Of a stretch of DNA of 64,000 nt, positions 41,425-50,050 are shown piece by piece. The stretch spans positions 847,003 through 911,002 of the forward strand of contig NZ_KI912613.1 of assembly GCF_000519325.1 (NCBI RefSeq). Reading direction: 5' to 3'. This stretch comes from Patulibacter minatonensis DSM 18081. Its GTDB lineage: Bacteria > Actinomycetota > Thermoleophilia > Solirubrobacterales > Solirubrobacteraceae. The position numbers and the translations under genes are program-made. The first letter of the stretch is position 1, and every line of letters begins with the position of its first letter. The notes under the pieces were generated by a model. It made no database searches and was not told the DNA's origin. It saw only the letters and a program-made list of their open reading frames with translations.

Positions 41425-42275
41425 GCGACGCGCTTTCCGGCGAGCCCGGAGGGCCGCCACAGGAGGACCGCGATGGCCACGAGGTACGGCACGAGGACCG
41501 CGACCGACGGGATCCACACGTTGCCGGCGGTCTGGATCAGGCCGAGGGCGAGCGCGGCGACCATGGCGCCGCCGATAGAGCCGACGCCACCCGCGACGAC
41601 GACGATCAGGACCATGATCAGGATCGACTGGCCCATGCCGGGCTGGACGGAGAAGTACGGGGCGGCGAGGACGCCGGCCAGGCCCGCGAGTGCGGCGCCG
41701 AGCGCGACGACGACGAGCGACACGCGGTCGACGTCGATCCCGAGGATCTTCGCGGTCTCGGTGTCGTGGCTGGCGGCGCGGATGTGCAGGCCGGTGCGGC
41801 TGCGCTTGAGCCAGAGGACGAGCGCGACGGCCATCACGGCGGCGACGCCGATGATCAGGAGGCGGTACGCGGGGTAGTCCGTGCCGAGGACGTTCGCGGT
41901 GCCGTCGAGCGCGCTGGGTGCCTTGACGGGCAGCGTGTCGTCGCCCCAGATCAGGACGATCGTGCGCTCGATGATGAGCGCGGCGCCGAACATCACCAGC
42001 CCGACCTCGATGTGCGAGCGGTGCTGCAGCCGGCGGAAGACCCCGAGCTCGAGCGCGGCGCCGACGGCGGCGAGGAGCAGCGGGGCGAGCACGAGCGCGG
42101 CCCAGAAGGACGTGCGCTGCGTGACCTCGTAGGCCAGGTAGGCCCCGAGCATGTAGAGGGCGCCGTGCGCGAAGTTCATCACGCCGCGGAGGCCGTAGAT
42201 CATCGCCAGCCCGGAGCTGAGGATCATCAGGAGCGCGCCGTAGGCGAGCCCGTTGAGGAGTTGCGCGAGGTCCAT
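41421..42275 (-). CDS. livH: Branched-chain-type ABC transporter, permease LivH
   Basis: The 284-residue permease has about eight membrane helices. It contains GLAYGALLMILSSGLAMIYG and MNFAHGALYMLGAYLAYE near the N-terminus and RAASHDTETAKILGIDVDRV as the coupling loop. It is the first cytoplasmic-membrane gene after the binding protein, separated from it by a strong hairpin. Confidence 0.92.
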   Translation of the reverse strand: MDLAQLLNGLAYGALLMILSSGLAMIYGLRGVMNFAHGALYMLGAYLAYEVTQRTSFWAALVLAPLLLAAVGAALELGVFRRLQHRSHIEVGLVMFGAALIIERTIVLIWGDDTLPVKAPSALDGTANVLGTDYPAYRLLIIGVAAVMAVALVLWLKRSRTGLHIRAASHDTETAKILGIDVDRVSLVVVALGAALAGLAGVLAAPYFSVQPGMGQSILIMVLIVVVAGGVGSIGGAMVAALALGLIQTAGNVWIPSVAVLVPYLVAIAVLLWRPSGLAGKRVA

Positions 42276-42296
42276 AGGGAGCCGTCCCGGAGGCGA

Positions 42297-42326
42297 CCCC
42301 GACCCCGGCCGGAGCCGGGGTCGGGG
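42297..42326 (-). terminator. 13-bp hairpin between livK and livH
   Basis: CCCCGACCCCGGC (42297-42309), loop CGGA, GCCGGGGTCGGGG (42314-42326): a perfect stem 20 bp after the livK stop. In ABC operons such structures stabilise or partly terminate the binding-protein message so that it exceeds permease mRNA. No T-run follows. Confidence 0.6.
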
Positions 42327-42346
42327 CTACGCCGCAGCGGGGTCGA

Positions 42347-43567
42347 TCAGAGCTTGCAGCTGGGGTCGGCCTGCGGCTGCGTCTCGGACGCGGGCACGGT
42401 GTTGATGACCTTCCAGCCGAGCCCGGAGCCCTGCTTCTCGACCTGTCCGAGGTAGGAGTCGCGCAGGATCTGGTGGTCGCCGGGGCGGATCGAGACCTGG
42501 CCGACGATCGAGTCGAAGCTCAGGCTGTCCAGCGCGGTCTTCACCTTGGCCGGGTCGACGCTCTTCGCCTTCTTCACGGCCTCGAACAGGGTCTGCGCGC
42601 CGAGGTAGGCGTCGGCCTGCACGTAGTACGGGTCCTTCCCGCCGTTCTTCGCCTTCCAGGCTGCGACGAACGCCCTGTTCTTCGCGTTGTCGAGCTGGTG
42701 GACGTAGCCGATGTTGTTGTAGAAGCCCTCGATCTTGTCGCCGAGCGCGTCGAACAGGGGCTCGGAGACCATGTTGAAGCCGAGGACGCTCTTCAGGCCC
42801 TGGAAGAGCTTGAACTGCGCGCCCTGGTTGACGAAGGCGACGCCGTCGGCGCCGAACTCGATCGCGAACACGCCGTCGGCGCCGCTGTTCTTGATCTTCG
42901 TGATGTACGAGCCGAACTCCGTGGTGTTCAGCGGCGCGTACTGCGTGAGGACGACCTGCTTGCCGGCCTGCTTGGCCGCGGCGGTGAAGATCTTGGCGGC
43001 GGTTCGGCCCGTCGCGTAGTCGACAGCCTGGATGGCCCACTTCGTGGCGGGGAGCTTCTCGAGCGACTTCGCGACCGCGTCGACGTCCATCGCCGTGTTC
43101 TGCACGGTGCGGTAGGCGTTGGCACTGCACTGCTTGCCGGTGAGGGCGTCGTCCTTGCCGAACGTGTTGAACGAGATCGCGTTCATGCTCGGCAGCTGCT
43201 GCTGGAGCGCGCCGTTCTCGGGCGAGGTGATGACGCCGGAGATGAACCGGGCGCCGCCCTGCGTCGCCTTGCGGGCCGCACGGACGGTGGCCGCCGGGGT
43301 GCCGTCGGTCTGGGAGGTGACGATCTCGACCTTGTGGCCGTCGACGCCGCCGTTCGCGTTGGCCTCGTCGGCCGCGAACTGCCAGGCCGTCGTCGAGTCC
43401 TTGCCGAAGACCGCGAGCGGGCCGCCGGACGGCGGGATCAGCGCGATCTTCAGCGGGGCGCCGTCGCCGCCGCTCCCGCCTGATCCGGAGTCGGAGCTCG
43501 ACCCGCAGCCCGTCATCGCCCCGACCGCCATGAGCGGCACGGCGGCCGCCAGCAGCTTCTTGTGCAT
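42347..43567 (-). CDS. livK: Branched-chain-type ABC transporter, substrate-binding lipoprotein LivK
   Basis: The 406-residue periplasmic-binding-fold protein has a lipoprotein signal (lipobox MTGC, Cys 21) followed by a Ser/Gly linker. The mature part starts LKIALIPPSGGPLAVFGKDS, the type I fold used for amino acids, amides and aromatic or fatty acids. The ligand cannot be read from sequence. The ATG is preceded by GAGGAGAG. It heads the livKHMGF-crotonase operon. Confidence 0.9.
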   Translation of the reverse strand: MHKKLLAAAVPLMAVGAMTGCGSSSDSGSGGSGGDGAPLKIALIPPSGGPLAVFGKDSTTAWQFAADEANANGGVDGHKVEIVTSQTDGTPAATVRAARKATQGGARFISGVITSPENGALQQQLPSMNAISFNTFGKDDALTGKQCSANAYRTVQNTAMDVDAVAKSLEKLPATKWAIQAVDYATGRTAAKIFTAAAKQAGKQVVLTQYAPLNTTEFGSYITKIKNSGADGVFAIEFGADGVAFVNQGAQFKLFQGLKSVLGFNMVSEPLFDALGDKIEGFYNNIGYVHQLDNAKNRAFVAAWKAKNGGKDPYYVQADAYLGAQTLFEAVKKAKSVDPAKVKTALDSLSFDSIVGQVSIRPGDHQILRDSYLGQVEKQGSGLGWKVINTVPASETQPQADPSCKL

Positions 43568-43636
43568 CTGTCGTTCTCTCCTCGATGGGTGGCCGGCACG
43601 TGGCTGTGCCGACCTCGTGGAGCGTCAGTCAACTCC

Positions 43637-43652
43637 TGTGACGCGGATCACG
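43637..43652 (-). promoter_or_regulatory. CRP-like site upstream of livK
   Basis: TGTGA-CGCGGA-TCACG differs from the CRP-family consensus TGTGA-N6-TCACA at one base. It lies about 75 bp before the livK ATG and just upstream of a possible -35 TTGACT, a plausible activator position. Confidence 0.45.
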
Positions 43653-43869
43653 CATCGCCATTTCTGGGCCACTCGTACCCCCTAAAGAGTGCACTTTGCG
43701 CCATCTTCGTCCCCCTGACGGGGGATGCATGTCGTACACCGGGGTGTCGACCTGCTGTTCGCGCTGGCGGGTGGACACCCACAACGAGGTCGGCAAGGAA
43801 CCTCCCACGCGGACGGCCCGCGTGCCTCGCGGTGCCGGCGGAGCCCGGACGGCCGGGTCGACGCCGCCG

Positions 43870-43891
43870 CATCGTCCCGCGCGGGACGATG
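43870..43891. promoter_or_regulatory. 22-bp perfect palindrome before the MBL hydrolase gene
   Basis: The half-site CATCGTCCCGC (43870-43880) is followed directly by its exact complement (43881-43891), ending seven bases before the ATG at 43899. It is either an operator or a hairpin at the translation start. Confidence 0.5.
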
Positions 43892-43898
43892 ACGGGCG

Positions 43899-44918
43899 AT
43901 GGCCACGCCGACCCCGACCCCGCACCCGCACGGCATCACCGAGCTCCGGCTCCCGACGCCGTTCGCAGTCGGCGCGGTGAACCTGTGGCTGATCGAGGAC
44001 GACCCGCTGACCCTCGTCGACACCGGGGCGAACACGGCGACGTCGTTCCTGGCCGTCGGCCGGATGCTCGAGGCGCTCGGGCACCGCACGGCCGACCTCG
44101 GACGGATCGTGCTGACCCATCACCACCCCGACCACGCAGGACTGGCCGGGCCCCTGGCGGAGGTCAGCGGTGCGGAGGTCGTCGCCTTCGAGGGGCTCGT
44201 GCCGTTCCTCGGGGACGCCGCCGCGTCGCAGCAGGCCGCGGACCGCTGGTGCCGGCGCTTCATGACGAGCGCCGGCGTCCCGCGGGCGGAGATCGACGGC
44301 TGGTGGTCGGCGCGCGTCGACTTCGCGGGCTACCTCTCCGACGCCGACGTCCGCGGCGTGGCGGACGGGGACTCGATCGCCTTCGCCGATCGGACCCTGA
44401 CGGTCCACCACCGCCCGGGCCACTCGCGTTCCGACGTCGTGCTGCTCGACGCGGAGCGCGGCGTGCTCGTGGCCGGAGACCACCTCCTCGACGGTCGTCC
44501 GCCCGTCCCCACCGTCACCCCGCCGCTGCAGGGCGACCCTCCCGCGGGCCGGCACGCACCCGACGGGAGCCTGCCGCGCATCAGCGGGGCGCTCGAGATG
44601 CGGCGGTCGCTGCTCCTGGACCGCGAGCTCGACGCGGACGTCGCCATCACCGGCCACGGCCCGCCGGTCACGGACGTCGCGGCGAACGTCGCCCGGCGCC
44701 TGGCCGAGCAGGAGGACGAGGCCGCGCGGATCCTCGGGCTGCTGCGGGAGTCCGGACCGGCGACGGCCCACGACCTCGTCCGCCGGCAGCACCCGGGCCG
44801 CCGGGTCCACCCGTACTTCGTGCTGTGCGACACCGTCGCGTCGCTCGACCTGCTGGCGGACGACGGCGCCGTGGCGATCGCCGTCGACGACGGCGTCCTG
44901 CGCTACGCCGCCCGGTGA
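43899..44918 (+). CDS. MBL-fold metallo-hydrolase 1
   Basis: The 339-residue protein has the metal-binding motif THHHPDHAG (HxHxDH, about 73), a further His in RPGHSRSD, Asp in VAGDHLLDG and His in ITGHGPPV, so the dinuclear site is complete. After the core comes a roughly 75-residue C-terminal helical domain (VRRQHPGRRVHPYFVLCD), as in the glyoxalase II/LACTB2-like branch. It may hydrolyse an acyl-CoA or other thioester. A paralogue is at 54010-55086. ATG at 43899; transcribed divergently from livK. Confidence 0.85.
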   Translation: MATPTPTPHPHGITELRLPTPFAVGAVNLWLIEDDPLTLVDTGANTATSFLAVGRMLEALGHRTADLGRIVLTHHHPDHAGLAGPLAEVSGAEVVAFEGLVPFLGDAAASQQAADRWCRRFMTSAGVPRAEIDGWWSARVDFAGYLSDADVRGVADGDSIAFADRTLTVHHRPGHSRSDVVLLDAERGVLVAGDHLLDGRPPVPTVTPPLQGDPPAGRHAPDGSLPRISGALEMRRSLLLDRELDADVAITGHGPPVTDVAANVARRLAEQEDEAARILGLLRESGPATAHDLVRRQHPGRRVHPYFVLCDTVASLDLLADDGAVAIAVDDGVLRYAAR

Positions 44919-44923
44919 GCCCA

Positions 44924-44937
44924 CCGCCCGGGGGCGG
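44924..44937. terminator. Short hairpin between convergent genes
   Basis: CCGCCC and GGGCGG are separated by GG, directly after the MBL gene stop at 44918 and before the crotonase 4 end. Confidence 0.3.
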
Positions 44938-44960
44938 ACGGCGGGACCCGGTCGGTCCGG

Positions 44961-45755
44961 TCAGCGGCCCTTCCAGACCGGGTCGCGCTTCTCCTTGAAG
45001 GCGGCGACGCCCTCCTGGATGTCCTCGGTCGAGAACGCGAGCGCGAGCTGCGAGCGCAGGTAGTCCCAGGCGTCCTCGAGCGGCATGTCGCCCTGGCGCC
45101 AGAGGGCGTCCTTGCCGATCTTCATCAGGAGCGGCGACTTGACGGCGAGCTTCTGTGCGAGCTCGGCCGTCCGCGCGTCGAGCTCGTCGTGCGGGACGAC
45201 GCGGTTGACGACGCCGATCCGCTTGGCCTCCTCCGCGTCGAAGCGCTCGCCGAGCAGCATGAGCTCGGTGGCGGTCTTGCGCGGGAGGTTGCGGTAGAGC
45301 AGCGCCGCGATCATGAAGGGGAAGACGCCGACGTTGATCTCCGGCGTGCCGAAGACGGCCGCGTCGGACGAGATCACGAGGTCGCAGGCGAGGGTCAGCC
45401 CGAACGCGCCGGCCAGGCAATGACCGCCGATCTTCGCGACCACGGGCTTGCCGAGCTGCCCGATCAGCGTGAAGAGCTCGGGGAACAGCAGGATCGAGCG
45501 GTGCTTCTGCGTCAGCGGGACGTCGCTGGCGAAGCCGCCGAGGTTGCCGCCCGAGCTGAACGTCTTCGGGTGGGTGGACCCGAGGACGACGCAATGGACG
45601 TCCTCGTCGTCCTTCGCCGCGCGGAACGCCGCGATGATCGAGCCCATCAGCTCGTCCGACAGCGCGTTGCGCGTGTCGGGGGTGTCGAGGTCGATCGTGG
45701 CGACGCCGTCGGCGACCGCGTAGGCGACGCCGGCGAACTCGGTGGTGGTGCTCAT
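44961..45755 (-). CDS. Crotonase-fold protein 4 (only second catalytic glutamate kept)
   Basis: The 264-residue enoyl-CoA hydratase/isomerase protein has GHCLAGAFGLTLACDL, where glycine replaces the first hydratase glutamate, and FGTPEINVGVFPFMIAALLYR, which retains the second. The single-glutamate pattern occurs in isomerases and some hydratase-like proteins. ATG at 45755 follows AAGGA. It is 52 bp after ligase E and probably shares its transcript. Confidence 0.86.
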   Translation of the reverse strand: MSTTTEFAGVAYAVADGVATIDLDTPDTRNALSDELMGSIIAAFRAAKDDEDVHCVVLGSTHPKTFSSGGNLGGFASDVPLTQKHRSILLFPELFTLIGQLGKPVVAKIGGHCLAGAFGLTLACDLVISSDAAVFGTPEINVGVFPFMIAALLYRNLPRKTATELMLLGERFDAEEAKRIGVVNRVVPHDELDARTAELAQKLAVKSPLLMKIGKDALWRQGDMPLEDAWDYLRSQLALAFSTEDIQEGVAAFKEKRDPVWKGR

Positions 45756-45807
45756 GCGGGGTCCTTGTCGGGCTGGGGGACGGTGGTGGTCGTGGCGCGC
45801 GGGACGC

Positions 45808-47394
45808 TCACGCGCCGGCCTTCGCGGCCTCGGCGTCCCAGGCGCCCTCGAAGCCCTCCTTGCGGAGCTCGAACTTCTGCACCCGCTGGGTGGCGGTCTT
45901 CGGCAGGGCGTCGCGGATCAGGACGTAGCGCGGGACCATGAACTTCGCGAGCTGCTCGGCGCAGTGGTCGCGGATCGCGGCGGGGTCGATCGTGACGCCC
46001 TCGCGCGGGACGACGACGATCATGACCTCCTCCTCGCCGAGGTCGGACGGGACGCCGACGGCGGCGGACTCGGCGACGTCGTCGTGGAGGTTCGCGGCGC
46101 GCTCGACCTCGTAGGAGGAGATGTTCTCGCCGCGGCGTCGGATGACGTCCTTCATGCGGTCGAGGAAGACGAGGTAGCCGTCGTCGTCGCGGCGGCCGCG
46201 GTCGCCGGTGAGGAACCAGCCGTCGCGCATCGCCTTGGCCGTGGCCTCCTCGTTCTTCAGGTAGCCACGGAAGAGGATGTCGTCCTTCTTCGGGCGGACC
46301 ACGATCTCGCCGGGCTCGCCGTCGGCGGCGCGGGTGCCGTCCTCGTGCTGGACGTCGACCTCCGCCCACGAGACGCCCTTGCCGAGCTTGCCCGGCTTGA
46401 TGTCGTCCGGCGGCGACCCGAGGCAGAAGCACGCCGTCTCGGTCAGGCCGTAGATCTCGAGGATGTCGAGGCCGTACCGCGCCTCGAAGTCGCGCCACAG
46501 CTCCTTCGGCGCCGCGCCGCCGACGGCCAGTCGCAGCGTGTTCTGCGCGTCGTTCTCCTTGACGGGCTGCTTGTAGAGCATCGTCAGCATCGCGCCGATG
46601 TAGTTGAACACCGTCGCCTGGTGCTCGCGGATCTCGTCGAAGAACCGCGAGGCCGAGAAGCGCGGCGAGAGGATCAGCGGGCGACCGGAGACGATCGAGC
46701 CCATCACCGACAGCATCTGCGCGTTGACGTGGAACAGCGGCAGCGTCGTGTAGAGGACGTCGCCGGTGCCGACGCGCAGGAACTTCTGCGTGAACTCGAT
46801 GCCGGCGGTCAGGTACGGCCGGTGGCCGTTCATGACGCCCTTCGGCAGCCCGGTCGTGCCCGACGTGTAGAGGATGGTGGCGAGGCCGGCCGGGTCGCCG
46901 GCGGCACCGGAGGCGGGGGTCCCGGCGGCGAGGACCTCCGCGGCGGTCCGCCCGTCGGCGTCGGCGACGCCGCGCGTCAGGCGCGTCTGCGGCCCGGCGT
47001 CCGCGGGCAGCGCCGCGGCGAGCGTGTCGGCCAGCGGCCCGTCGACGACGACGACCTTGGACTCGGAGTGCTCGAGGATGTACCGCAGGCCCTCGCCCTT
47101 CAGCCCCGTGTTGACGGGCACGAGCACGAACCCGCCGACCGCCGCGCCCATCCAGACGTCGAGCAGCTCCAGCGAGTTGGGCAGCACCGTCGCGACGCGG
47201 TCGCCCGGCTGCAGGCCCAGGCCCGCGAGCGCCCCGGCGGCCCGCTCGGCGCGGTCGACCATCCCGGCGTACGTCACGTCGGTGCCGTCGAAGTGCACGA
47301 ACGTGTCGTCGGGGGTCAGCTCCGCGCGTGCGCGCAGGATGTCGGCGACCGTGCCGTTCCCGTCCTCACCGACGTACTTCACCGTCTGGCTCAT
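45808..47394 (-). CDS. AMP-forming acyl-CoA ligase E
   Basis: The 528-residue ligase belongs to the CaiC/fatty-acid-CoA ligase subgroup, distinct from ligases B-D. It has P-loop ILYTSGTTGLPKGV, EIYGLTETACF, the hinge DRMKDVIRRRGENIS and catalytic lysine in TQRVQKFELRKEGF. The start ATG has GGAGGAGA upstream. It heads an operon with crotonase 4. Short, carnitine-like or branched acids are possible substrates. Confidence 0.9.
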   Translation of the reverse strand: MSQTVKYVGEDGNGTVADILRARAELTPDDTFVHFDGTDVTYAGMVDRAERAAGALAGLGLQPGDRVATVLPNSLELLDVWMGAAVGGFVLVPVNTGLKGEGLRYILEHSESKVVVVDGPLADTLAAALPADAGPQTRLTRGVADADGRTAAEVLAAGTPASGAAGDPAGLATILYTSGTTGLPKGVMNGHRPYLTAGIEFTQKFLRVGTGDVLYTTLPLFHVNAQMLSVMGSIVSGRPLILSPRFSASRFFDEIREHQATVFNYIGAMLTMLYKQPVKENDAQNTLRLAVGGAAPKELWRDFEARYGLDILEIYGLTETACFCLGSPPDDIKPGKLGKGVSWAEVDVQHEDGTRAADGEPGEIVVRPKKDDILFRGYLKNEEATAKAMRDGWFLTGDRGRRDDDGYLVFLDRMKDVIRRRGENISSYEVERAANLHDDVAESAAVGVPSDLGEEEVMIVVVPREGVTIDPAAIRDHCAEQLAKFMVPRYVLIRDALPKTATQRVQKFELRKEGFEGAWDAEAAKAGA

Positions 47395-47632
47395 CGCCCT
47401 GTCTCCTCCACCGTCTGCTGGTCGTCCTGCCGCGGCCGCGGTGCCGTCCCGCCGTCGGCGCCGGTGTGGCGCTCCGACGGCCGGACCGCCCGGGTCCCCG
47501 GTGTCCTGCCGGTCCGCGCACAGGGCGCAGGACCGTATGCAGCCTCACATCCGCGCGCGGGGCGTTCCTCGCCCCAACGGCGGATGATCGTCCCCCGGTC
47601 GGCGGTCGGGCGGCGCGCGGCCACGCCCACCC

Positions 47633-48856
47633 TCACCCGCCGGATTCCGCGCGCTGCAGCTCCTCGGCCCGCTCCGGGCCGGCGATCTCGAGCAGCGCGC
47701 GGCGCCGGGCGTCGTCGGTCAGGCCTGCGAGGGAGCGGGCGCCGTGCTCGGTCACGACCCAGTCGACGTCGCTGCGGGACGTCGAGACCGGGCCCTGGAG
47801 CGTGGTCGTGATCCGCTTCCCGGGCAGCGCGACGATCGGGCGGCCGCCGGTGACGGCGGCGGCGCGCAGGAAGTCGACCTGGCCGCCGACCGCGCCGATC
47901 CGCTTCGGACCGATCGATTCGGCGTTCGCCTGGCCGGTGAGGTCGATCTCGACGACCCCGTTGACCGCGACGAGCGGGCCGACGGTCGACAGCCGCGCGG
48001 CGTCGTGGGTGCGCGACACGGGCTCGAAGACGACGTCGGTCCGGCCGTCCAGCGCGTCGAAGAGCCGCTGGGTGCCGAGGGCCGCGCCGGTGACCGTGAC
48101 GCCCGCGTCGGTCGGCTTGCGCGCGTTGGTCACGACGCCCGCCTCGATGAGGTCGAGCACGCCGTCGGAGATCATCCCCGAGTGGACGCCGAGGTCGCGG
48201 TGGCCGGACAGCGCGCTCATGATCGCCTCCGGCAGCGCGCCGACGCCGAGCTGGAGCGTGTCGCCGTCGGAGACGAGCTCCGCGACGTGAGCGGCGATCG
48301 CGAGGTCGACCTCGCGCGGGGCGCCGGACGGGGCCTCGAGCAGCGGCCGCGAGGTGCGGACGTAGGCGTCGATGTCGTCCCACGCGATCGACGCGCCGGC
48401 GGTGCGCGGGCAGCGGTCGTTGACCTCCGCGACGATCGCGCGGGCGTGGCGCAGCGCGTCGCCCAGGTAGTCGGCGCCGACGCCGAGGCTGCAGCGACCG
48501 TCCGCGTCGGGCGGAGCGACCTGGACGAGCGCGACGTCACCGGGGAGCGCCTTCGCCGCGAACAGGCGCGGCAGCGCCGAGAAGTGGCAGGGCACGGGGC
48601 GCAGGCCGGGGACCTTCCCGAGCCGGCCGAGCGCCCCGTACGAGTAGACCTCGACGTCGTCCGCGATCTGCGGCCCGAGGTCGCGCCAGCTCAGGCCGAC
48701 GAAGACCTTCAGGGGCGCGAGCGCGTCCGAGCTCGCGAGCAGCCGGTCGACGAGCGGCGTGGGCTCGGCGCACGCCTGGCTCCACACGACGCCGTCCCCG
48801 GGCCGGATCGGCCCGAGGTCGGTCCCGTCGGCGGAGAGCTCGACCGGCTCGCGCAC
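47633..48856 (-). CDS. Acetyl-CoA hydrolase/transferase family CoA-transferase
   Basis: The 407-residue protein resembles 4-hydroxybutyrate/acetate CoA-transferases. It contains GLSWRDLGPQIADDV, the N-domain ending in LQLGVGALPEAIM, and VNGVVEIDLTGQANAES, whose glutamate is at the site that forms the glutamyl-CoA intermediate in this family. The GTG start directly abuts the thiolase stop. It may move CoA from a pathway product to an incoming acid, or hydrolyse acyl-CoA. Confidence 0.86.
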   Translation of the reverse strand: MREPVELSADGTDLGPIRPGDGVVWSQACAEPTPLVDRLLASSDALAPLKVFVGLSWRDLGPQIADDVEVYSYGALGRLGKVPGLRPVPCHFSALPRLFAAKALPGDVALVQVAPPDADGRCSLGVGADYLGDALRHARAIVAEVNDRCPRTAGASIAWDDIDAYVRTSRPLLEAPSGAPREVDLAIAAHVAELVSDGDTLQLGVGALPEAIMSALSGHRDLGVHSGMISDGVLDLIEAGVVTNARKPTDAGVTVTGAALGTQRLFDALDGRTDVVFEPVSRTHDAARLSTVGPLVAVNGVVEIDLTGQANAESIGPKRIGAVGGQVDFLRAAAVTGGRPIVALPGKRITTTLQGPVSTSRSDVDWVVTEHGARSLAGLTDDARRRALLEIAGPERAEELQRAESGG

Positions 48857-50050
48857 TCAGACCCGCTGGATGATCGTGCCGGTGCCGAGGCCGCCGCCGC
48901 AGCACATCGTCACGAGGCCGAGCTCCTGGTCGGTGCGCTCGAGCTCGTGCAGGAGCGTCGCGAACAGGCGCGTGCCGGTCTCGCCGACGGGGTGGCCGAG
49001 GGCCATCGCGCCGCCGTTGACGTTCGTCTTCCCGAGGTCGGCCTTCAGCTCCTTCTCCCACGCGAGGACGACGGACGCGAACGCCTCGTTGACCTCCATC
49101 AGGTCGAAGTCGCCGATCGTGAGACCCGTGCGGCTGAGCAGCTTGCGGGTCGCCGGGATCGGGCCGGTCAGCATGATGATCGGGTCGACGCCGACGGTCG
49201 TCTGGTCGACGACGCGGGCGCGCGGGGCGAGCCCGTACTTCTCGGCGGCGGCCCGGCTGGCGACGAGCACCGCGGACGCGCCGTCGGAGAGCTGCGACGA
49301 GTGGCCGGCGGTGATCCTGCCGTTCTCGGGACGGAAGGGCGTCTTCAGCTTCGCGAGCCCCTCGACGCTGGTGTCCGGCCGGATGCCCTGATCGGTCGCG
49401 GCGGGACCGTGGGGCGTCTCGAGGACGACGATCTCCTTCGTGAAGCGCCCCTCCTCCGTCGCCTGGTGGGCGCGACGGTGGGACTCGACGGCGAGGTCGT
49501 CCATCGCGGAGCGCGAGATCTCCCAGCGGTCGGCGATGAGCTCGGCGCTCTCGCCCTGGCCGACGAACGCATAGCGGTCCTTCAGCTCCTGCGGCCACGG
49601 GTCGCCGTAGAGCTTCTGGACCTCGAGCGGCGACCCGATCGGCACGTGCTGCATGTGCTCGACGCCGCCGGCGATCACGAGGTCGTGGCTGCCGGATGCG
49701 ACGAGGCCCGCGGCGTACGCGACGGCCGACTGGGCCGAGCCGCAGCGCCGGTCGATCGTGATCGCGGGGACCTCGGCGGGGTACCCCGCCTGCAGCCACG
49801 CGTTGCGGGCGATGTTGCGGCCCTGCTCGCCGAACGGGGCGGTGCAGCCGACGATGATGTCCTCGATGTCGCCGGCCGGGATGCCGGTGCGCTCGAGGAG
49901 CTCGGTGTAGCAGGCGCCGAGGAGGACGTTCGGGTGCGTGTCCCGGAAGATCCCCTTCTCGGCGTGGGAGCGGCCGATCGCCGTGCGGGTGGCCTCGACG
50001 ACCAGGGCCTCGCGGCCGTTCTCGAGGAACGGGCTCGTCACGTCCGCCAT
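48857..50050 (-). CDS. Thiolase (acetyl-CoA acyltransferase)
   Basis: The 397-residue enzyme has all three catalytic landmarks: nucleophilic Cys in DRRCGSAQSAV (about 93), His in GGAMALGHPVGETG and Cys in MCCGGGLGTG. It cleaves 3-ketoacyl-CoA with CoA. VNEAF is also present. The start overlaps the SDR 3 stop as TGATG. Third gene of an operon dehydrogenase - SDR - thiolase - CoA-transferase, a near-complete beta-oxidation set apart from a hydratase, which lies in the adjacent operon. Confidence 0.93.
   Translation of the reverse strand: MADVTSPFLENGREALVVEATRTAIGRSHAEKGIFRDTHPNVLLGACYTELLERTGIPAGDIEDIIVGCTAPFGEQGRNIARNAWLQAGYPAEVPAITIDRRCGSAQSAVAYAAGLVASGSHDLVIAGGVEHMQHVPIGSPLEVQKLYGDPWPQELKDRYAFVGQGESAELIADRWEISRSAMDDLAVESHRRAHQATEEGRFTKEIVVLETPHGPAATDQGIRPDTSVEGLAKLKTPFRPENGRITAGHSSQLSDGASAVLVASRAAAEKYGLAPRARVVDQTTVGVDPIIMLTGPIPATRKLLSRTGLTIGDFDLMEVNEAFASVVLAWEKELKADLGKTNVNGGAMALGHPVGETGTRLFATLLHELERTDQELGLVTMCCGGGLGTGTIIQRV

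Larger units (their letters stand above)
43568..43898. other. 331-bp divergent intergenic region (livK / MBL hydrolase)
   Basis: No gene is supported. The left half is noticeably less GC-rich than its surroundings and holds a CRP-like site (43637-43652) and TTGACT on the minus strand (43632-43627). The right end has a 22-bp perfect palindrome (43870-43891). Confidence 0.6.

Noticed and set aside
43627..43632. Strong sigma70 promoter for livK (TTGACT)
   Set aside because: The hexamer is good, but no acceptable -10 lies 16-18 bp downstream (GCACAG at 17), so I list it only as a possible -35.
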